Shown: positions 23,820 to 34,556, numbered from the stretch's first letter. The stretch: DNA of 64,000 nucleotides from Prochlorococcus sp. AG-459-M13 (GCA_003212005.1 QCRE01000003.1:1-64000), one strand, 5' to 3'. A program made the numbers and translations. The notes: generated by a model not told the origin, from the sequence alone.

Positions 23820-25415
23820 ATGGAAATAAAAAATAGCAAAATTCTTGAAGTCAAGAATCTAAATGTCAAATATGGTTCTAATCAGAAATCTACCATAAAA
23901 AATTTTAAATTAGATTTGTTTAAGGGAGATCACTTGGCCATAATAGGACCTTCTGGATGTGGAAAAACTACATTTGCAAAAACAATCATTAATATCCTTC
24001 CTATTGGTTCCGAAATTCAAGGTGATATTAAAATTGCTGGTAAAGATATAACTAAAATCGATAAAAAAGAAATTCAATTATTTAGGAGAAATAATTTTGG
24101 TTTTATTTATCAAGATTCTATAAAAAAACTAAATCCTTTAATGACGGTCGGAGATCATTTATATGAATTATTAAAAACACATTTTCATAACAAATCATCT
24201 TTAATTCTTAAAGATTTGGTAAAAGAAACTTTTCGAAGGGTAGGTATTGATTGCGATAGATTAGATTCATTCCCTCATGAATTCAGTGGAGGAATGAGAC
24301 AAAGAGTTTCAATTGCAATGGCTTTAGCTTTAAAACCGAAAATATTAATAGCAGATGAACCTACTACAAGTCTTGATACTAAGACTAGTTTTGAAGTAAT
24401 GAATGAGATTTTATTTTACTGTGAGCAATCTGAAACCACTTTAGTTTTGATAAGTCATGATATTAATCTCGCAGCAAAATGGTGTAAAAAAGTTTTGATA
24501 ATGGATCAAGGCTCAATTCAAGAACAAGGAAATATTAAAGAAGTTTTTAAATTCCCAAAATCAAAAGTTGGTAAAAAATTGGTAAATGCAGCAAAAAAAT
24601 CTTTGCATCCAACAAAAAAAATTATTTCTAAAAATGACATTATCCTTGAAGCGAATAACTTAAGACTTTGGTATAGATTAAATTCTTCAATTTTCCGTCC
24701 CAAATGGAATAAAGCTTTGAAAGAAGTTAGTTTTAAAGTATATCGAAATGAGACTCTTGGAATTGTTGGATCATCTGGGAGTGGTAAAAGTACTTTAGTT
24801 AGAGCTTTAGTAGGACTATTAAAAGTAAGAGGGGGCGAAATAAAACTATACGAGAGAAATTTGAGATTAAATGAAAAAAATTCTAATAATTTAAGAAACA
24901 TGCAAATAATTTTTCAAGATCCCTTTTCAAGTTTGAATCCAAAAATGAAAATTAAAAATATTTTGAAGGATATATTATTAATAAAAAAAATATCTAATAA
25001 TTATCAAATTAAAAATGAGATTAAATTAATTTTGAAAAATTTAAGTCTGCCTTCAGATGATGAATTCTTAAACTCTTATCCAAGCCAATTGTCTGGAGGC
25101 CAGTTACAGAGGATTTCAATTGCTAGATCGTTATTACTTAAACCAAAAATCCTTATTTGCGACGAAAGTGTAAGCATGCTAGATGCATATGTAAAAATTG
25201 AGATACTTGATTTACTTAGAAAGATACAAGAAAAAATGGATCTAACAATTATTTTTATTACTCACGATTTAGGCATTGCTAAAAGATTTTGTAACAGATT
25301 ATTAGTTATGCATTGTGGGCAAATTATTGAAGATGGTCAGTCTTCATTAATTTTTTCTAGACCCAAGAATAATATTACAAAAGCTTTAGTAAAAAGCTCC
25401 TTAAATCTTAATTAA
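23820..25415 (+). CDS. ABC transporter ATP-binding protein, two fused ATPase domains (oligopeptide type); start preferred at ATG 23820, track start 23712 lies in spoT
   Basis: Two Walker A (GPSGCGKTTFAK, GSSGSGKSTLVR) and two signature motifs (FSGGMRQRVSIA, LSGGQLQRISIA). Confidence 0.92.
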   Translation: MEIKNSKILEVKNLNVKYGSNQKSTIKNFKLDLFKGDHLAIIGPSGCGKTTFAKTIINILPIGSEIQGDIKIAGKDITKIDKKEIQLFRRNNFGFIYQDSIKKLNPLMTVGDHLYELLKTHFHNKSSLILKDLVKETFRRVGIDCDRLDSFPHEFSGGMRQRVSIAMALALKPKILIADEPTTSLDTKTSFEVMNEILFYCEQSETTLVLISHDINLAAKWCKKVLIMDQGSIQEQGNIKEVFKFPKSKVGKKLVNAAKKSLHPTKKIISKNDIILEANNLRLWYRLNSSIFRPKWNKALKEVSFKVYRNETLGIVGSSGSGKSTLVRALVGLLKVRGGEIKLYERNLRLNEKNSNNLRNMQIIFQDPFSSLNPKMKIKNILKDILLIKKISNNYQIKNEIKLILKNLSLPSDDEFLNSYPSQLSGGQLQRISIARSLLLKPKILICDESVSMLDAYVKIEILDLLRKIQEKMDLTIIFITHDLGIAKRFCNRLLVMHCGQIIEDGQSSLIFSRPKNNITKALVKSSLNLN

Positions 25416-26370
25416 TTTTTTTTAAAACCTTCAATAATTTTAGAAAATCTTTTGGTAAATCTGCTTCAAATTTCATTTTCTCACCATTAATTGGATGAAA
25501 AAGTTCTAGCTTTATTGCATGTAAAGCCTGACCATCCAATTTGCAAGGAACCTTTTTACATCTCCCATATAAAGGATCACCGAGAATAGGATGATTTATG
25601 TGTGCACAATGTACTCTTATTTGATGAGTTCTGCCAGTATCTAATTTGAAACTCATTAATGAGTAATTACCAAATCTTTCTAATAATTTCCAGTAAGTGC
25701 AAGCATATCTCCCAGAATTTTTATCAACTACTGCATATTTTAATCTATTTAATTTATCTCTTCCTATATGGCCAATAATTTTACCTTCTGAAGTATTTGG
25801 CGCTCCATGAATTACAGCTAAATAGTTTCTTGAAGCGATTTTTTCTCTCATTTGAATTTGAAGATTGACAAGTGACTCCTGGGTTTTTGCTACAACCATG
25901 CAGCCAGAGGTGTCTTTATCTAATCTATGAACTATTCCAGGTCTTAATTTGCCGTTTATTCCGGGTAGATCTTTACAGTGAAAGAGTAGCCCATTTACTA
26001 AGGTGCCTGATTTATGTCCAGGTGCGGGATGGACTATTAATCCGGCTTGTTTGTTAATTACAATAATGTGTTCATCTTCAAAAAGAATATTTAAGTTAAT
26101 CTTTTCAGGTTTCAAATAGATGAGAGGTTCTGGTGGAGGCATCCAAATTTGGATATTATCTCCTGTTTTCAGTGGAGTTTTGGCCTTTGCAGTTTTGTAG
26201 TTAACGAGAACTAAACCTGCATTTATAAAATTTTGTATTCTTGCTCTACTTTGTTCTGGCTTTTTGCTAACAAGCCATCTATCGAGGCGCATGGGAAGTG
26301 GTAGCTCATAAGTAATTTCAATAAGTTCACCTTCACCTGCTCCGAAAGAATTTTCATTTCTTGATTTCAT
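25408..26370 (-). CDS. rluD: 23S rRNA pseudouridine synthase, RluD family
   Basis: S4 domain plus RPGIVHRLDKDTSG catalytic motif, DTGRTHQIRVH. Confidence 0.92.
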   Translation of the reverse strand: MKSRNENSFGAGEGELIEITYELPLPMRLDRWLVSKKPEQSRARIQNFINAGLVLVNYKTAKAKTPLKTGDNIQIWMPPPEPLIYLKPEKINLNILFEDEHIIVINKQAGLIVHPAPGHKSGTLVNGLLFHCKDLPGINGKLRPGIVHRLDKDTSGCMVVAKTQESLVNLQIQMREKIASRNYLAVIHGAPNTSEGKIIGHIGRDKLNRLKYAVVDKNSGRYACTYWKLLERFGNYSLMSFKLDTGRTHQIRVHCAHINHPILGDPLYGRCKKVPCKLDGQALHAIKLELFHPINGEKMKFEADLPKDFLKLLKVLKKIN

Positions 26371-27233
26371 ATCGGCACTTCCAATGCTATTTTCCCAAGT
26401 AGTTGATTACGGTAATCTTCTAATAATTTATGAGCCATTCTTTTTCTGTCACCTGAAGTATGTTTTAAAGCTACAAGATCGATCCATTCATGAGGTCTAT
26501 TAAAATTGTTTAATAAATTAACTCCATATCTATCAGATATTTTTTCTAGTGAAATGTTTGCATTTGTATTCTCTTTTAATTTAAAAATTATTTTTATAAA
26601 TTCAATAGCGACACTTTCTATGTCATAAGCAGCTTCTCCTATATCATCGCAAAGTGCAAGATTTAGAGCGGAATTTTGATCCTCTAAATTTGGGGGTATA
26701 ACCCCTGGAGCATCAAGTAAATCTATTCCATTATCTAATCTTATCCATCTTAGATTACGCGTTACTCCTGCTTTCTTAGCGCTTTCTACAACTTTTTTGC
26801 TAGCGATTCTATTTATTAATGCAGATTTGCCTACATTAGGAAATCCGAGGGTAAGAGCTCTAATAGGTCTTATCTTCATTCCTCTGGATAATCTCCTCTT
26901 GTCAATTGATAATCGGGATTCCTTAGCAGACTTGCAAATTTCTTTTATCCCCTTACCTTTTTTTGCATCACACCAAAGAGGATACATATTATTTTTTTTA
27001 AACCATTTGTTCCAATTTGAAATTGTTTCAGTCGCTATCATATCTGCACGATTTATAACAAGGATATGCTTTTTGTTTGTGATCCATTTATTGAGGTGAG
27101 GATGACCTGTTGATAAAGGAATTCTTGCATCTCTAACTTCTATAATTAAATCTACTCTATTTATTACTTCGGATAATTTTTTTTCGGCTTTAGCAATATG
27201 GCCAGGGTACCATTGAATTTTAGGTATTTCCAC
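26367..27233 (-). CDS. rbgA: Ribosome biogenesis GTPase, circularly permuted (YlqF/RbgA)
   Basis: WYPGHIAKAEKKL, NRADM, GFPNVGKSALINRI, DAPGVI. Confidence 0.95.
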   Translation of the reverse strand: MEIPKIQWYPGHIAKAEKKLSEVINRVDLIIEVRDARIPLSTGHPHLNKWITNKKHILVINRADMIATETISNWNKWFKKNNMYPLWCDAKKGKGIKEICKSAKESRLSIDKRRLSRGMKIRPIRALTLGFPNVGKSALINRIASKKVVESAKKAGVTRNLRWIRLDNGIDLLDAPGVIPPNLEDQNSALNLALCDDIGEAAYDIESVAIEFIKIIFKLKENTNANISLEKISDRYGVNLLNNFNRPHEWIDLVALKHTSGDRKRMAHKLLEDYRNQLLGKIALEVPI

Positions 27234-27458
27234 TTGATTAAATCCAAAAAATTTTATTTATGTACCTTTTGAATATTATTAATTAAAAAAGTAATTACAT
27301 TTAATTTTAATGTAAAAATTAAAATATTTTTTATTTAATAAATTTAATTTTCGATACTAATTCTTAAAATTTATTAAGGCATAAGTAACAGTTACTACTT
27401 TTTAACCCAATAAGCTGAAATAAACGTTAGGGTTTCTTGGTAAAAACAGGATTTTTTA

Positions 27459-28667
27459 ATGTCGAAGTTGTCTCTTTCCAGTCTTGATAAGTCTAAATTA
27501 GAAGGAAAAAAAGTTCTTGTTAGGGTTGATTTTAATGTGCCATTAAATGAAAGTGGCAAGATTACAGATGATACAAGAATTAGAGCAGCAATTCCAACTA
27601 TAAATTATCTGATAAATAATTCAGCTAAAGTTATATTGGCTGCACATTTTGGAAGACCCAAAGGTAAAGTAAATGAAAAAATGAGATTAACTCCTGTTGC
27701 CGAAAGATTAAGTGATATTTTGAAAAAGAAAGTAAATCTAACAGAAAGCTGTATTGGTGAAGAAGCTCTAGGTAAATCTAATAATTTAAATAATGGCGAT
27801 GTTTTATTACTAGAAAATGTTCGTTTTTTTGAGGAAGAAGAAAAAAATGATTTAGATTTTGCCAAAAATTTAGCTGCTCATGCAGATATGTATGTTAACG
27901 ATGCATTTGGAGCTGCACATAGAGCTCATGCTTCAACTCAAGGAGTTACAAAATTTTTAGAGCCTTCAGTAGCAGGATTTTTGTTAGAAAAAGAGTTGAA
28001 ATATTTACAAGGTGCAATAGATGCCCCAAACCGTCCTCTTGCAGCAATAGTGGGCGGCTCTAAAGTAAGTAGCAAAATTGGAGTTTTAGATTCTCTTCTA
28101 GATAAATGTGACAAAATTATTATTGGGGGAGGTATGATTTTTACTTTTTATAAAGCAAGAGGATTAGACGTTGGAAATAGTCTTGTTGAGGAAGATAAAC
28201 TCGAGCTAGCCAGAAATCTAGAAGCCAAAGCTAAAATTAAAGGAGTGGAGCTGCTTTTACCATCTGATGTGGTACTTGCAAGTGAGTTTTCTCCTGATGC
28301 GGAAAGTAAAGTCTCTCAAATAGATTCAATAAGTGGCAATTGGATGGGATTAGATATTGGGCCACAATCAATCAAATTGTTCCAAAATACGCTCTCTGAA
28401 TGCAAAACAATTATTTGGAATGGCCCAATGGGTGTTTTCGAATTTGATAAATTTGCTGAAGGCACAAATGCAATAGCAACAACACTTGCAGATTTAAGTT
28501 CTTTCTCGGAGGTTTGTACCATAATTGGGGGAGGTGATTCTGTAGCAGCAGTGGAAAAAGCTGGGTTAGCTGAAAAGATGTCGCATATATCAACTGGTGG
28601 AGGTGCTAGTTTAGAACTTTTAGAAGGCAAAACCTTACCTGGGGTAGCTGCTTTAAAGAACTCTTAA
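27459..28667 (+). CDS. pgk: Phosphoglycerate kinase
   Basis: [19 protein letters not shown], full-length PGK. Confidence 0.98.
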   Translation: MSKLSLSSLDKSKLEGKKVLVRVDFNVPLNESGKITDDTRIRAAIPTINYLINNSAKVILAAHFGRPKGKVNEKMRLTPVAERLSDILKKKVNLTESCIGEEALGKSNNLNNGDVLLLENVRFFEEEEKNDLDFAKNLAAHADMYVNDAFGAAHRAHASTQGVTKFLEPSVAGFLLEKELKYLQGAIDAPNRPLAAIVGGSKVSSKIGVLDSLLDKCDKIIIGGGMIFTFYKARGLDVGNSLVEEDKLELARNLEAKAKIKGVELLLPSDVVLASEFSPDAESKVSQIDSISGNWMGLDIGPQSIKLFQNTLSECKTIIWNGPMGVFEFDKFAEGTNAIATTLADLSSFSEVCTIIGGGDSVAAVEKAGLAEKMSHISTGGGASLELLEGKTLPGVAALKNS

Positions 28668-29399
28668 TTACAATTTTTCAACAATTTCAACGCTTTTTGT
28701 AAAAGAAATCATCCCTTTAGGATGGAAGATTATACCTGACCAAATTTGCGTTCCTGGTTTGGATGATGCTCTAGTTGTTTTGAAAATACCTCCAGAGACT
28801 AAAGGTTTAATATCAATTTCTTGTTTTAGATAAGATTCATCCTGATGCGATAAAATTCCTCCAGCTATAATAACCTCACCAAGAGGTTCATTCAGAATAA
28901 TATCAATATCATATTTAGTACCAGTAAGAACTTTATCTGGGATTCTAAAGAGTACATCAATTTTATTTTGATCATTTCTTATAGTTGAAAATAAATTTTT
29001 TATACTCCCATTATTTATTTTGTCATTATGGGTAGAAAAAAAATACTTAAAATTTGATTCAAGGAAGTATATTTCACCATTCACTATTTTTTTCCCATTC
29101 ACTACAATATCGAATATTTTTTCATTTGATTTTTTTTCGCTTAATTGATTAATTTGCCATTTTGAATTGGGAAAATCTTTGATTAATTCAGTAAATTTTT
29201 CTTGAATTTTTACGTTTTCTTCATCTTTGAAATTGCTTTTTATCAATTGTAAGTTTCTAGTATTAAATGCATGTTCAAGATCTTTTCCTATATCAACTTT
29301 TGTGTTTTGGGTGATTGCTAATTTTGGGAAAATGAGATAAATAACTATATAGATAAAGAATCCTATTCTTGGGAACAAACTTAAATTCAGCATTTTCAT
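28668..29399 (-). CDS. Hypothetical exported/membrane-anchored protein
   Basis: 243 aa ORF with hydrophobic N-terminus filling the pgk-murG gap; no family recognised. Confidence 0.7.
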   Translation of the reverse strand: MKMLNLSLFPRIGFFIYIVIYLIFPKLAITQNTKVDIGKDLEHAFNTRNLQLIKSNFKDEENVKIQEKFTELIKDFPNSKWQINQLSEKKSNEKIFDIVVNGKKIVNGEIYFLESNFKYFFSTHNDKINNGSIKNLFSTIRNDQNKIDVLFRIPDKVLTGTKYDIDIILNEPLGEVIIAGGILSHQDESYLKQEIDIKPLVSGGIFKTTRASSKPGTQIWSGIIFHPKGMISFTKSVEIVEKL

Positions 29400-29433
29400 A
29401 ACTTTCTAATTTATTTTACATATTTAATTTTTA

Positions 29434-30531
29434 ATGTCTCATAAAAGAAATAATTTATTAATTGCAGCAAGTGGGACAGGAGGACATATTTTTCCTGCTT
29501 TAGCAGTTTCAAAAAAAGTTGAAAAAGATTGGAATACGTATTGGTTAGGCGTTCATAAACGACTTGATTCTAAATTTGTGCCTATCAAATATAATCTTTT
29601 AACTTTAAAGCTTGAGACACCAAAAAAAAATATTTTTATATTAGGTCAATATCTAAAAATTCTTTTTTCAACTTTAAATATCATTAAAATACTAAAAGAA
29701 AAAGAAATTAATTTAGTTTTTACAACTGGCGGCTATATTTCAGCTCCTACAATTCTTGCTGCAAAGTTGCTAAAAATACCTGTTATTATTCATGAATCTA
29801 ATTTAATACCAGGCACAGTTACCAAATATTTTGGTTTTTTATGTGAATTTGTTCTTCTAGGATTTAAAGGTACTAGTTCCTACTTAAAAAATTGCAAAAC
29901 AATTTATACTGGAACTCCTCTAAGGGAAGAATTTTATGAAACTAATTCTTTGCCAGAATGGGTCCCAAAAGGAAAAGGACCTCTCATAATTGTCATGGGA
30001 GGAAGTCAAGGTGCAAAGAGTATTAATGAAGCTTTTGGTGAATCTCTTAGTTGTTTAAAAAAACAAAATTTTCGTATAGTTCACATTGTTGGAGAAAATA
30101 ATCTAAATAATCTTTGCAAAAAAAAAATATATAATAATTATGTCCAAAAGACATTTACTAATCAAATTGCATCTCTAATGCAACACTGTGATCTCGTAAT
30201 ATCGAGATCTGGAGCAGGAACTATAAATGAACTTATACAAACTGGAAAACCATCAATCTTAATTCCATACCCAAACTCTAAAAATAATCACCAAGAAGAA
30301 AATGCAATGATTCTCGCCTCTATTGGCGGTGCGATTTTAGTTAATCAAAATAAAATATCAAAATTGTTTTTTGCAGAAACTTTGAAAAGGATTTTTAAAG
30401 TGAAATTAAAAAAAGGAAAACCTAAATATGAAATTTTAGATTTAATGAAAGAAAATATGAAAAAATTTAAATCTGTTAAATCCACAAAAGAGATTAAAAA
30501 CTTAATAAATTATTTTTTAAAAGAATTATGA
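29434..30531 (+). CDS. murG: UDP-N-acetylglucosamine transferase MurG
   Basis: IAASGTGGHIFPALAVS, GGSQGAKSIN, SRSGAGTINEL. Confidence 0.96.
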   Translation: MSHKRNNLLIAASGTGGHIFPALAVSKKVEKDWNTYWLGVHKRLDSKFVPIKYNLLTLKLETPKKNIFILGQYLKILFSTLNIIKILKEKEINLVFTTGGYISAPTILAAKLLKIPVIIHESNLIPGTVTKYFGFLCEFVLLGFKGTSSYLKNCKTIYTGTPLREEFYETNSLPEWVPKGKGPLIIVMGGSQGAKSINEAFGESLSCLKKQNFRIVHIVGENNLNNLCKKKIYNNYVQKTFTNQIASLMQHCDLVISRSGAGTINELIQTGKPSILIPYPNSKNNHQEENAMILASIGGAILVNQNKISKLFFAETLKRIFKVKLKKGKPKYEILDLMKENMKKFKSVKSTKEIKNLINYFLKEL

Positions 30532-31640
30532 ATTTCTCTACATAAAATTTTATTCTTTTTTCTATTTTGTAAACTTATTCTTGCCCAGTTTTTATTGAGA
30601 TATTTAAAAGTTGAGCATTCTCTGATTAATATACCTTTGCTCTCTAAGTAATTAATATTGGAAGATAAGGAGAATTTACTTTCTATTAAAAAAAAGTTTG
30701 TTGAGGAATGATGCACTTTCAGTTTTTTTATTTTTGATAATTCATTAGAAACCCATTCACCCTCCGTTCTTACCCAATCATGAATCTTTTTAATCCATTT
30801 TTTATAAAATTTTTTATTACTTAATAATTCTATTCCAGCCTTTATAGCAAAAGAATTTAATGGCCACGGATCTCTTTTAATGTTCCATTTTTTAAGTTTT
30901 TCAGATGAGCCAATAATGTAACCTAATCTTAAACCTGCAATATTAAAGATTTTGGTCAAACTCCTAATAACAATTAAATTATCATAAATTTTAGTGAGCG
31001 GGATTAAGGATTCTTTCTCACCATTAGGAGTTATTGATAAGAAAGCTTCATCGCAAATAACTAATTTATATTTACTTAAAACTATTTCTAATGACTTTTT
31101 ATCCCATAATTGTCCAGTGGGATTATGTGGGTTTGTTATCCAAAGGACATCGCAAATTGGTTGAAGAGGAAAAGATTGAGGAAAATTATTACTCCAATTT
31201 TTTGGCAATTCTGAATTATAGAAACTAGCATTCCAGCATTTTAGCGATCTTTCATAATCAGCAAATCCTGGACTTGGAATACAACTTTCTCCAAACTTGG
31301 AAGCTTCGTAGCCTGCCCAAGTTATTAACTCAGAAGCACCATTACCTGGCAAAATATTATCAGGATTTATTTGATGAAATTCTCCAATTATTTCTCTCAA
31401 ATTATCTAGATTGCGTTCGGGATAATATCGAAATCCTAACGTTTTAATTTCTGAAGTTAAAGCATCTAAAAGTAGCTTAGGGGGATTAAAAGGTACCAGT
31501 GATGCACTTGAGTCAATTATTTTAGATGGTAATATATTTAATTTTTTTGCCTTAAATAATATATTTCCTCCATGATTGAAGTCCATATCTGTCATGTTTT
31601 TATTATTTAAATTATCTATATTTAATTCATACATAAGCAT
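30510..31640 (-). CDS. Aminotransferase class I/II, L-threonine-O-3-phosphate decarboxylase-like (CobC/CobD family)
   Basis: FNHGGNILFKAKKL, NPHNPTGQLW, SLTKIFNIAGLRLGY. Confidence 0.8.
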   Translation of the reverse strand: MLMYELNIDNLNNKNMTDMDFNHGGNILFKAKKLNILPSKIIDSSASLVPFNPPKLLLDALTSEIKTLGFRYYPERNLDNLREIIGEFHQINPDNILPGNGASELITWAGYEASKFGESCIPSPGFADYERSLKCWNASFYNSELPKNWSNNFPQSFPLQPICDVLWITNPHNPTGQLWDKKSLEIVLSKYKLVICDEAFLSITPNGEKESLIPLTKIYDNLIVIRSLTKIFNIAGLRLGYIIGSSEKLKKWNIKRDPWPLNSFAIKAGIELLSNKKFYKKWIKKIHDWVRTEGEWVSNELSKIKKLKVHHSSTNFFLIESKFSLSSNINYLESKGILIRECSTFKYLNKNWARISLQNRKKNKILCREIHNSFKK

Positions 31641-31647
31641 CCTAAGT

Positions 31648-32817
31648 TTATTCGATCCATTCTAAATTTGATCCAATAGCTTCTCTTATATTTGATAATT
31701 GGTGAGTATTAAGTTGTTTGATTATTCCATTAAGAATATTTGGAACTAATTGAGGACCTTTATATATCCATCCAGTGTATATTTGAATTAAAGATGCTCC
31801 AGAACATATTCTTTGCCAGGCAGATTCTGGACTATCAATTCCACCTACACCTATTAAATTAATTTTATTGTTTATATTGTAAATATGACGAATAATTTTA
31901 TTTGCTTTTGATTGAAGTGGTTTGCCACTTAATCCACCATCCTCTTCAGAAAGTAAAAGACCAGTTTGCTTTATTTTCCTTTGTTCAAGACCAAGTCTAT
32001 CTAGACTAGTATTGGTTGCAATAATTCCATCAATATTTTCATCAATTATTAATTGGCATATATCTTCAATATCTTTATAACTTAAATCTGGTGCAATTTT
32101 CACGAATAAGGGTGGACAATTATCTAATTTTTTAATTTCTCTAAGTAGTTCTTTAAGAAGAACAGGATCTTGCAACTTTCTAAGACCTTCAGTATTTGGT
32201 GAACTTACATTTATAGCGGCGTAATCACAATAAGGAATCAAAAGTTTCAAAGATGTTAAATAATCTTCTTCAGCCTTGGATAAGCTTGTAATTTTAGATT
32301 TACCAAAATTTATTCCCAAACAATTATTTTTTCTATTTTTTTTTAAATTAATGCCTTGCTTTAAAAAGTTTTTAACAAGATTTTCAGCGCCATTATTATT
32401 AAATCCCATTCTATTTAATGCTGCCTCCTCTTTAGCCAATCTGAATAATCTTGGTCTCGGATTCCCAGATTGAGCAAATTTAGTAACTGTACCAATTTCA
32501 GCAAACCCAAATCCAAAATCCCTCCAAATATTTGCAGCAACACCATTTTTATCAAAACCAGCTGCCAAACCTACTGGATTACAAAAATCTATCCCACATA
32601 TTTTTTGATGTAATCTTTCATCAATTACACAAAATTCTTGACTCAGATTTTTTATTATTCTTGAAATTAAAGGCCAATTTCTATTATTTGAACTAAAAGT
32701 TAGAAGACTCAAGGATAAATTTGTAAGGTACTCTGCATCAATTCCAGTATCTTTTTTAAGAATAGGAGTTACCAACTTCTTATAAATAGTACTAAATCCC
32801 CCTTTCTGTTCAATCAT
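31648..32817 (-). CDS. pyrD: Dihydroorotate dehydrogenase (quinone type)
   Basis: NPVGLAAGFDKNG, NVSSPNTEGLRKLQ, GVGGI. Confidence 0.96.
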   Translation of the reverse strand: MIEQKGGFSTIYKKLVTPILKKDTGIDAEYLTNLSLSLLTFSSNNRNWPLISRIIKNLSQEFCVIDERLHQKICGIDFCNPVGLAAGFDKNGVAANIWRDFGFGFAEIGTVTKFAQSGNPRPRLFRLAKEEAALNRMGFNNNGAENLVKNFLKQGINLKKNRKNNCLGINFGKSKITSLSKAEEDYLTSLKLLIPYCDYAAINVSSPNTEGLRKLQDPVLLKELLREIKKLDNCPPLFVKIAPDLSYKDIEDICQLIIDENIDGIIATNTSLDRLGLEQRKIKQTGLLLSEEDGGLSGKPLQSKANKIIRHIYNINNKINLIGVGGIDSPESAWQRICSGASLIQIYTGWIYKGPQLVPNILNGIIKQLNTHQLSNIREAIGSNLEWIE

Positions 32818-32832
32818 AAAAATATTAAATAC

Positions 32833-33558
32833 TTAAGTATAGTTTTTTTTCTCTATTATCCAATATTTTTCATTTTTAGGGATCAATCTCCAATTACGCC
32901 ATTCAAACAATTCATATTTTTTTACATCAATATAACTTTCTTCTCCAAGCAATTCTTTCAATTCACTAGAATTTAAAAAATACTTTTTTTCAGCAAATTT
33001 TTCAAGTAACTCATTTTTGGAGAGTAATTTTTGAATTTCAATTTTTTTTTGTTCTTGTAAAAAGTCTTTTGCTAAAGATGATTTCTTAACTTCACTAACC
33101 AAGGGAATTCCTTTACTATAACTAGTGGCTATCAAATCAACCCTCTCATTCTGTTTATCTCCACTATGACCTTTTACAAATTCCATCTCTAAACCTTTAA
33201 TTCTTAAACCATCTATTTGTTGCCACAAATCTAAATTTTGAACCGATTTCCCAGAGCTAGTCTTCCATCCATTTCTCTTCCAGTTAATTATCCATTTTGT
33301 ATAACCTTCAATAACATATTTACTATCTGTTCTTAATTTAAAGTTTTCTTTTAACTGAAAGTTTCTTAACTTTTCTAGTGTTTTTATGGCTGCAGTAAGC
33401 TCCATTCTATTATTAGTAGTACTTTTCTCTGCCCCACCTATTTCTAATTCACTATTATCATTAAAAATTATTAGACCTCCCCAACCTCCTGGCCCAGGGT
33501 TACCACTGCAAGCTCCATCTGTTGCAGCCGCAATTGCAATATTTTTTTCACTATTCAT
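32833..33558 (-). CDS. rnhA: Ribonuclease HI with long C-terminal extension
   Basis: ATDGACSGNPGPGGWG, MELTAAIKTLE, DSKYVIEGYTKWI, KGHSGDKQNERVD. Confidence 0.93.
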   Translation of the reverse strand: MNSEKNIAIAAATDGACSGNPGPGGWGGLIIFNDNSELEIGGAEKSTTNNRMELTAAIKTLEKLRNFQLKENFKLRTDSKYVIEGYTKWIINWKRNGWKTSSGKSVQNLDLWQQIDGLRIKGLEMEFVKGHSGDKQNERVDLIATSYSKGIPLVSEVKKSSLAKDFLQEQKKIEIQKLLSKNELLEKFAEKKYFLNSSELKELLGEESYIDVKKYELFEWRNWRLIPKNEKYWIIEKKNYT

Positions 33559-33604
33559 AATTTTAAAGCCAATAAAAGATATATCGGCTAGAAAAATTGT
33601 TTCT

Positions 33605-34000
33605 TTATTTTAGTGTAACTTTACCACCAGCTTCTTCAATCTCTTTCTTTAAGGTTTCAGCATCTGCTTTTGCGATACCCTCTTTTACTGTCTTTGGCGC
33701 TGATTCAACAAGTGCTTTTGCATCACCAAGACCTAGACCAGTTGCATTTCTTACTACTTTAAGAACTTTGATTTTAGCAGCAGCATCGAAGCTTTCTAAA
33801 ATTACATCGAATTCAGTTTTTTCTTCAGCTGCTCCACTTTCTCCATCGCCACCACCAGCCCCGGGAGCTGCCATTACTACACCAGCTGATGCAGCTGCGG
33901 AAACACCAAATGCCTCTTCAATCTGTTTAACAAGCTCAGAAGCTTCTAGTAGTGAGAGGGATTTTAATGATTCAAGAATTTCTTCGGTTTTTGCAGTCAT
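33605..34000 (-). CDS. rplL: 50S ribosomal protein L7/L12
   Basis: Full-length L7/L12 with [22 protein letters not shown]. Confidence 0.98.
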   Translation of the reverse strand: MTAKTEEILESLKSLSLLEASELVKQIEEAFGVSAAASAGVVMAAPGAGGGDGESGAAEEKTEFDVILESFDAAAKIKVLKVVRNATGLGLGDAKALVESAPKTVKEGIAKADAETLKKEIEEAGGKVTLK

Positions 34001-34028
34001 TTTCTTAATAGATAATTAATTTTAAAGT

Positions 34029-34556
34029 TTAAGATTCTGATTTTTCAGAATGTTGTTTGAGTGATCTAGCAATTCCAGAAGGCACTTCATTGATAGAAAT
34101 AGCAATTTTTGTGGCAACATTATTTAATGCTCCCGCAATTTTTGCCATTAGTACTTCTTTAGAGGGTAGACTCGCGATCTCATCGATTTCTGAGTCACTG
34201 AGCAATTTACCCTCGAATAAAGCTCCTTTGGTTTCAGATTTTTTTGTTTCTTTTTGAAAAGATTGGATTGCTTTTACAGCTCCTCCAACATCTTCTTTAA
34301 TTAAAACAAAAGCATTAGTCCCTGTAAGTAAAGATTCAAGACCATCCCAATCACTGTTTCCATCAATCGCTTTGCGCATTAATGAATTTTTAGTAACTTT
34401 ACAAATGCCATTATTTGTTTGCAATCTTGATCGCAAATCAGACATTTCTTTGATACTTAAACCTTTATAGTCAAGAACTACAGCCATTTCCGAATCGTCT
34501 AAGAGAGATTTTATTTCTGTGACGATTTTTTGCTTGTTCTCTATTGTTCGGCCCAT
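34029..34556 (-). CDS. rplJ: 50S ribosomal protein L10; start preferred at MGRTIENKQ (34556), the track extension to 34601 lies in the leader
   Basis: L10 sequence ([34 protein letters not shown]). Confidence 0.95.
   Translation of the reverse strand: MGRTIENKQKIVTEIKSLLDDSEMAVVLDYKGLSIKEMSDLRSRLQTNNGICKVTKNSLMRKAIDGNSDWDGLESLLTGTNAFVLIKEDVGGAVKAIQSFQKETKKSETKGALFEGKLLSDSEIDEIASLPSKEVLMAKIAGALNNVATKIAISINEVPSGIARSLKQHSEKSES

Noticed and set aside
24518-24901. 127-aa minus-strand ORF inside the ABC ATPase gene
   Set aside because: Antisense to well-supported Walker A and linker sequence; no independent evidence
28316-28630. Minus-strand ORFs within pgk
   Set aside because: Overlap a full-length, conserved pgk on the opposite strand
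33597-34019. 140-aa plus-strand ORF opposite rplL
   Set aside because: Mirror ORF of a highly expressed ribosomal gene with Ser/Ala/Pro-rich low-complexity translation; rplL on the minus strand is unambiguous
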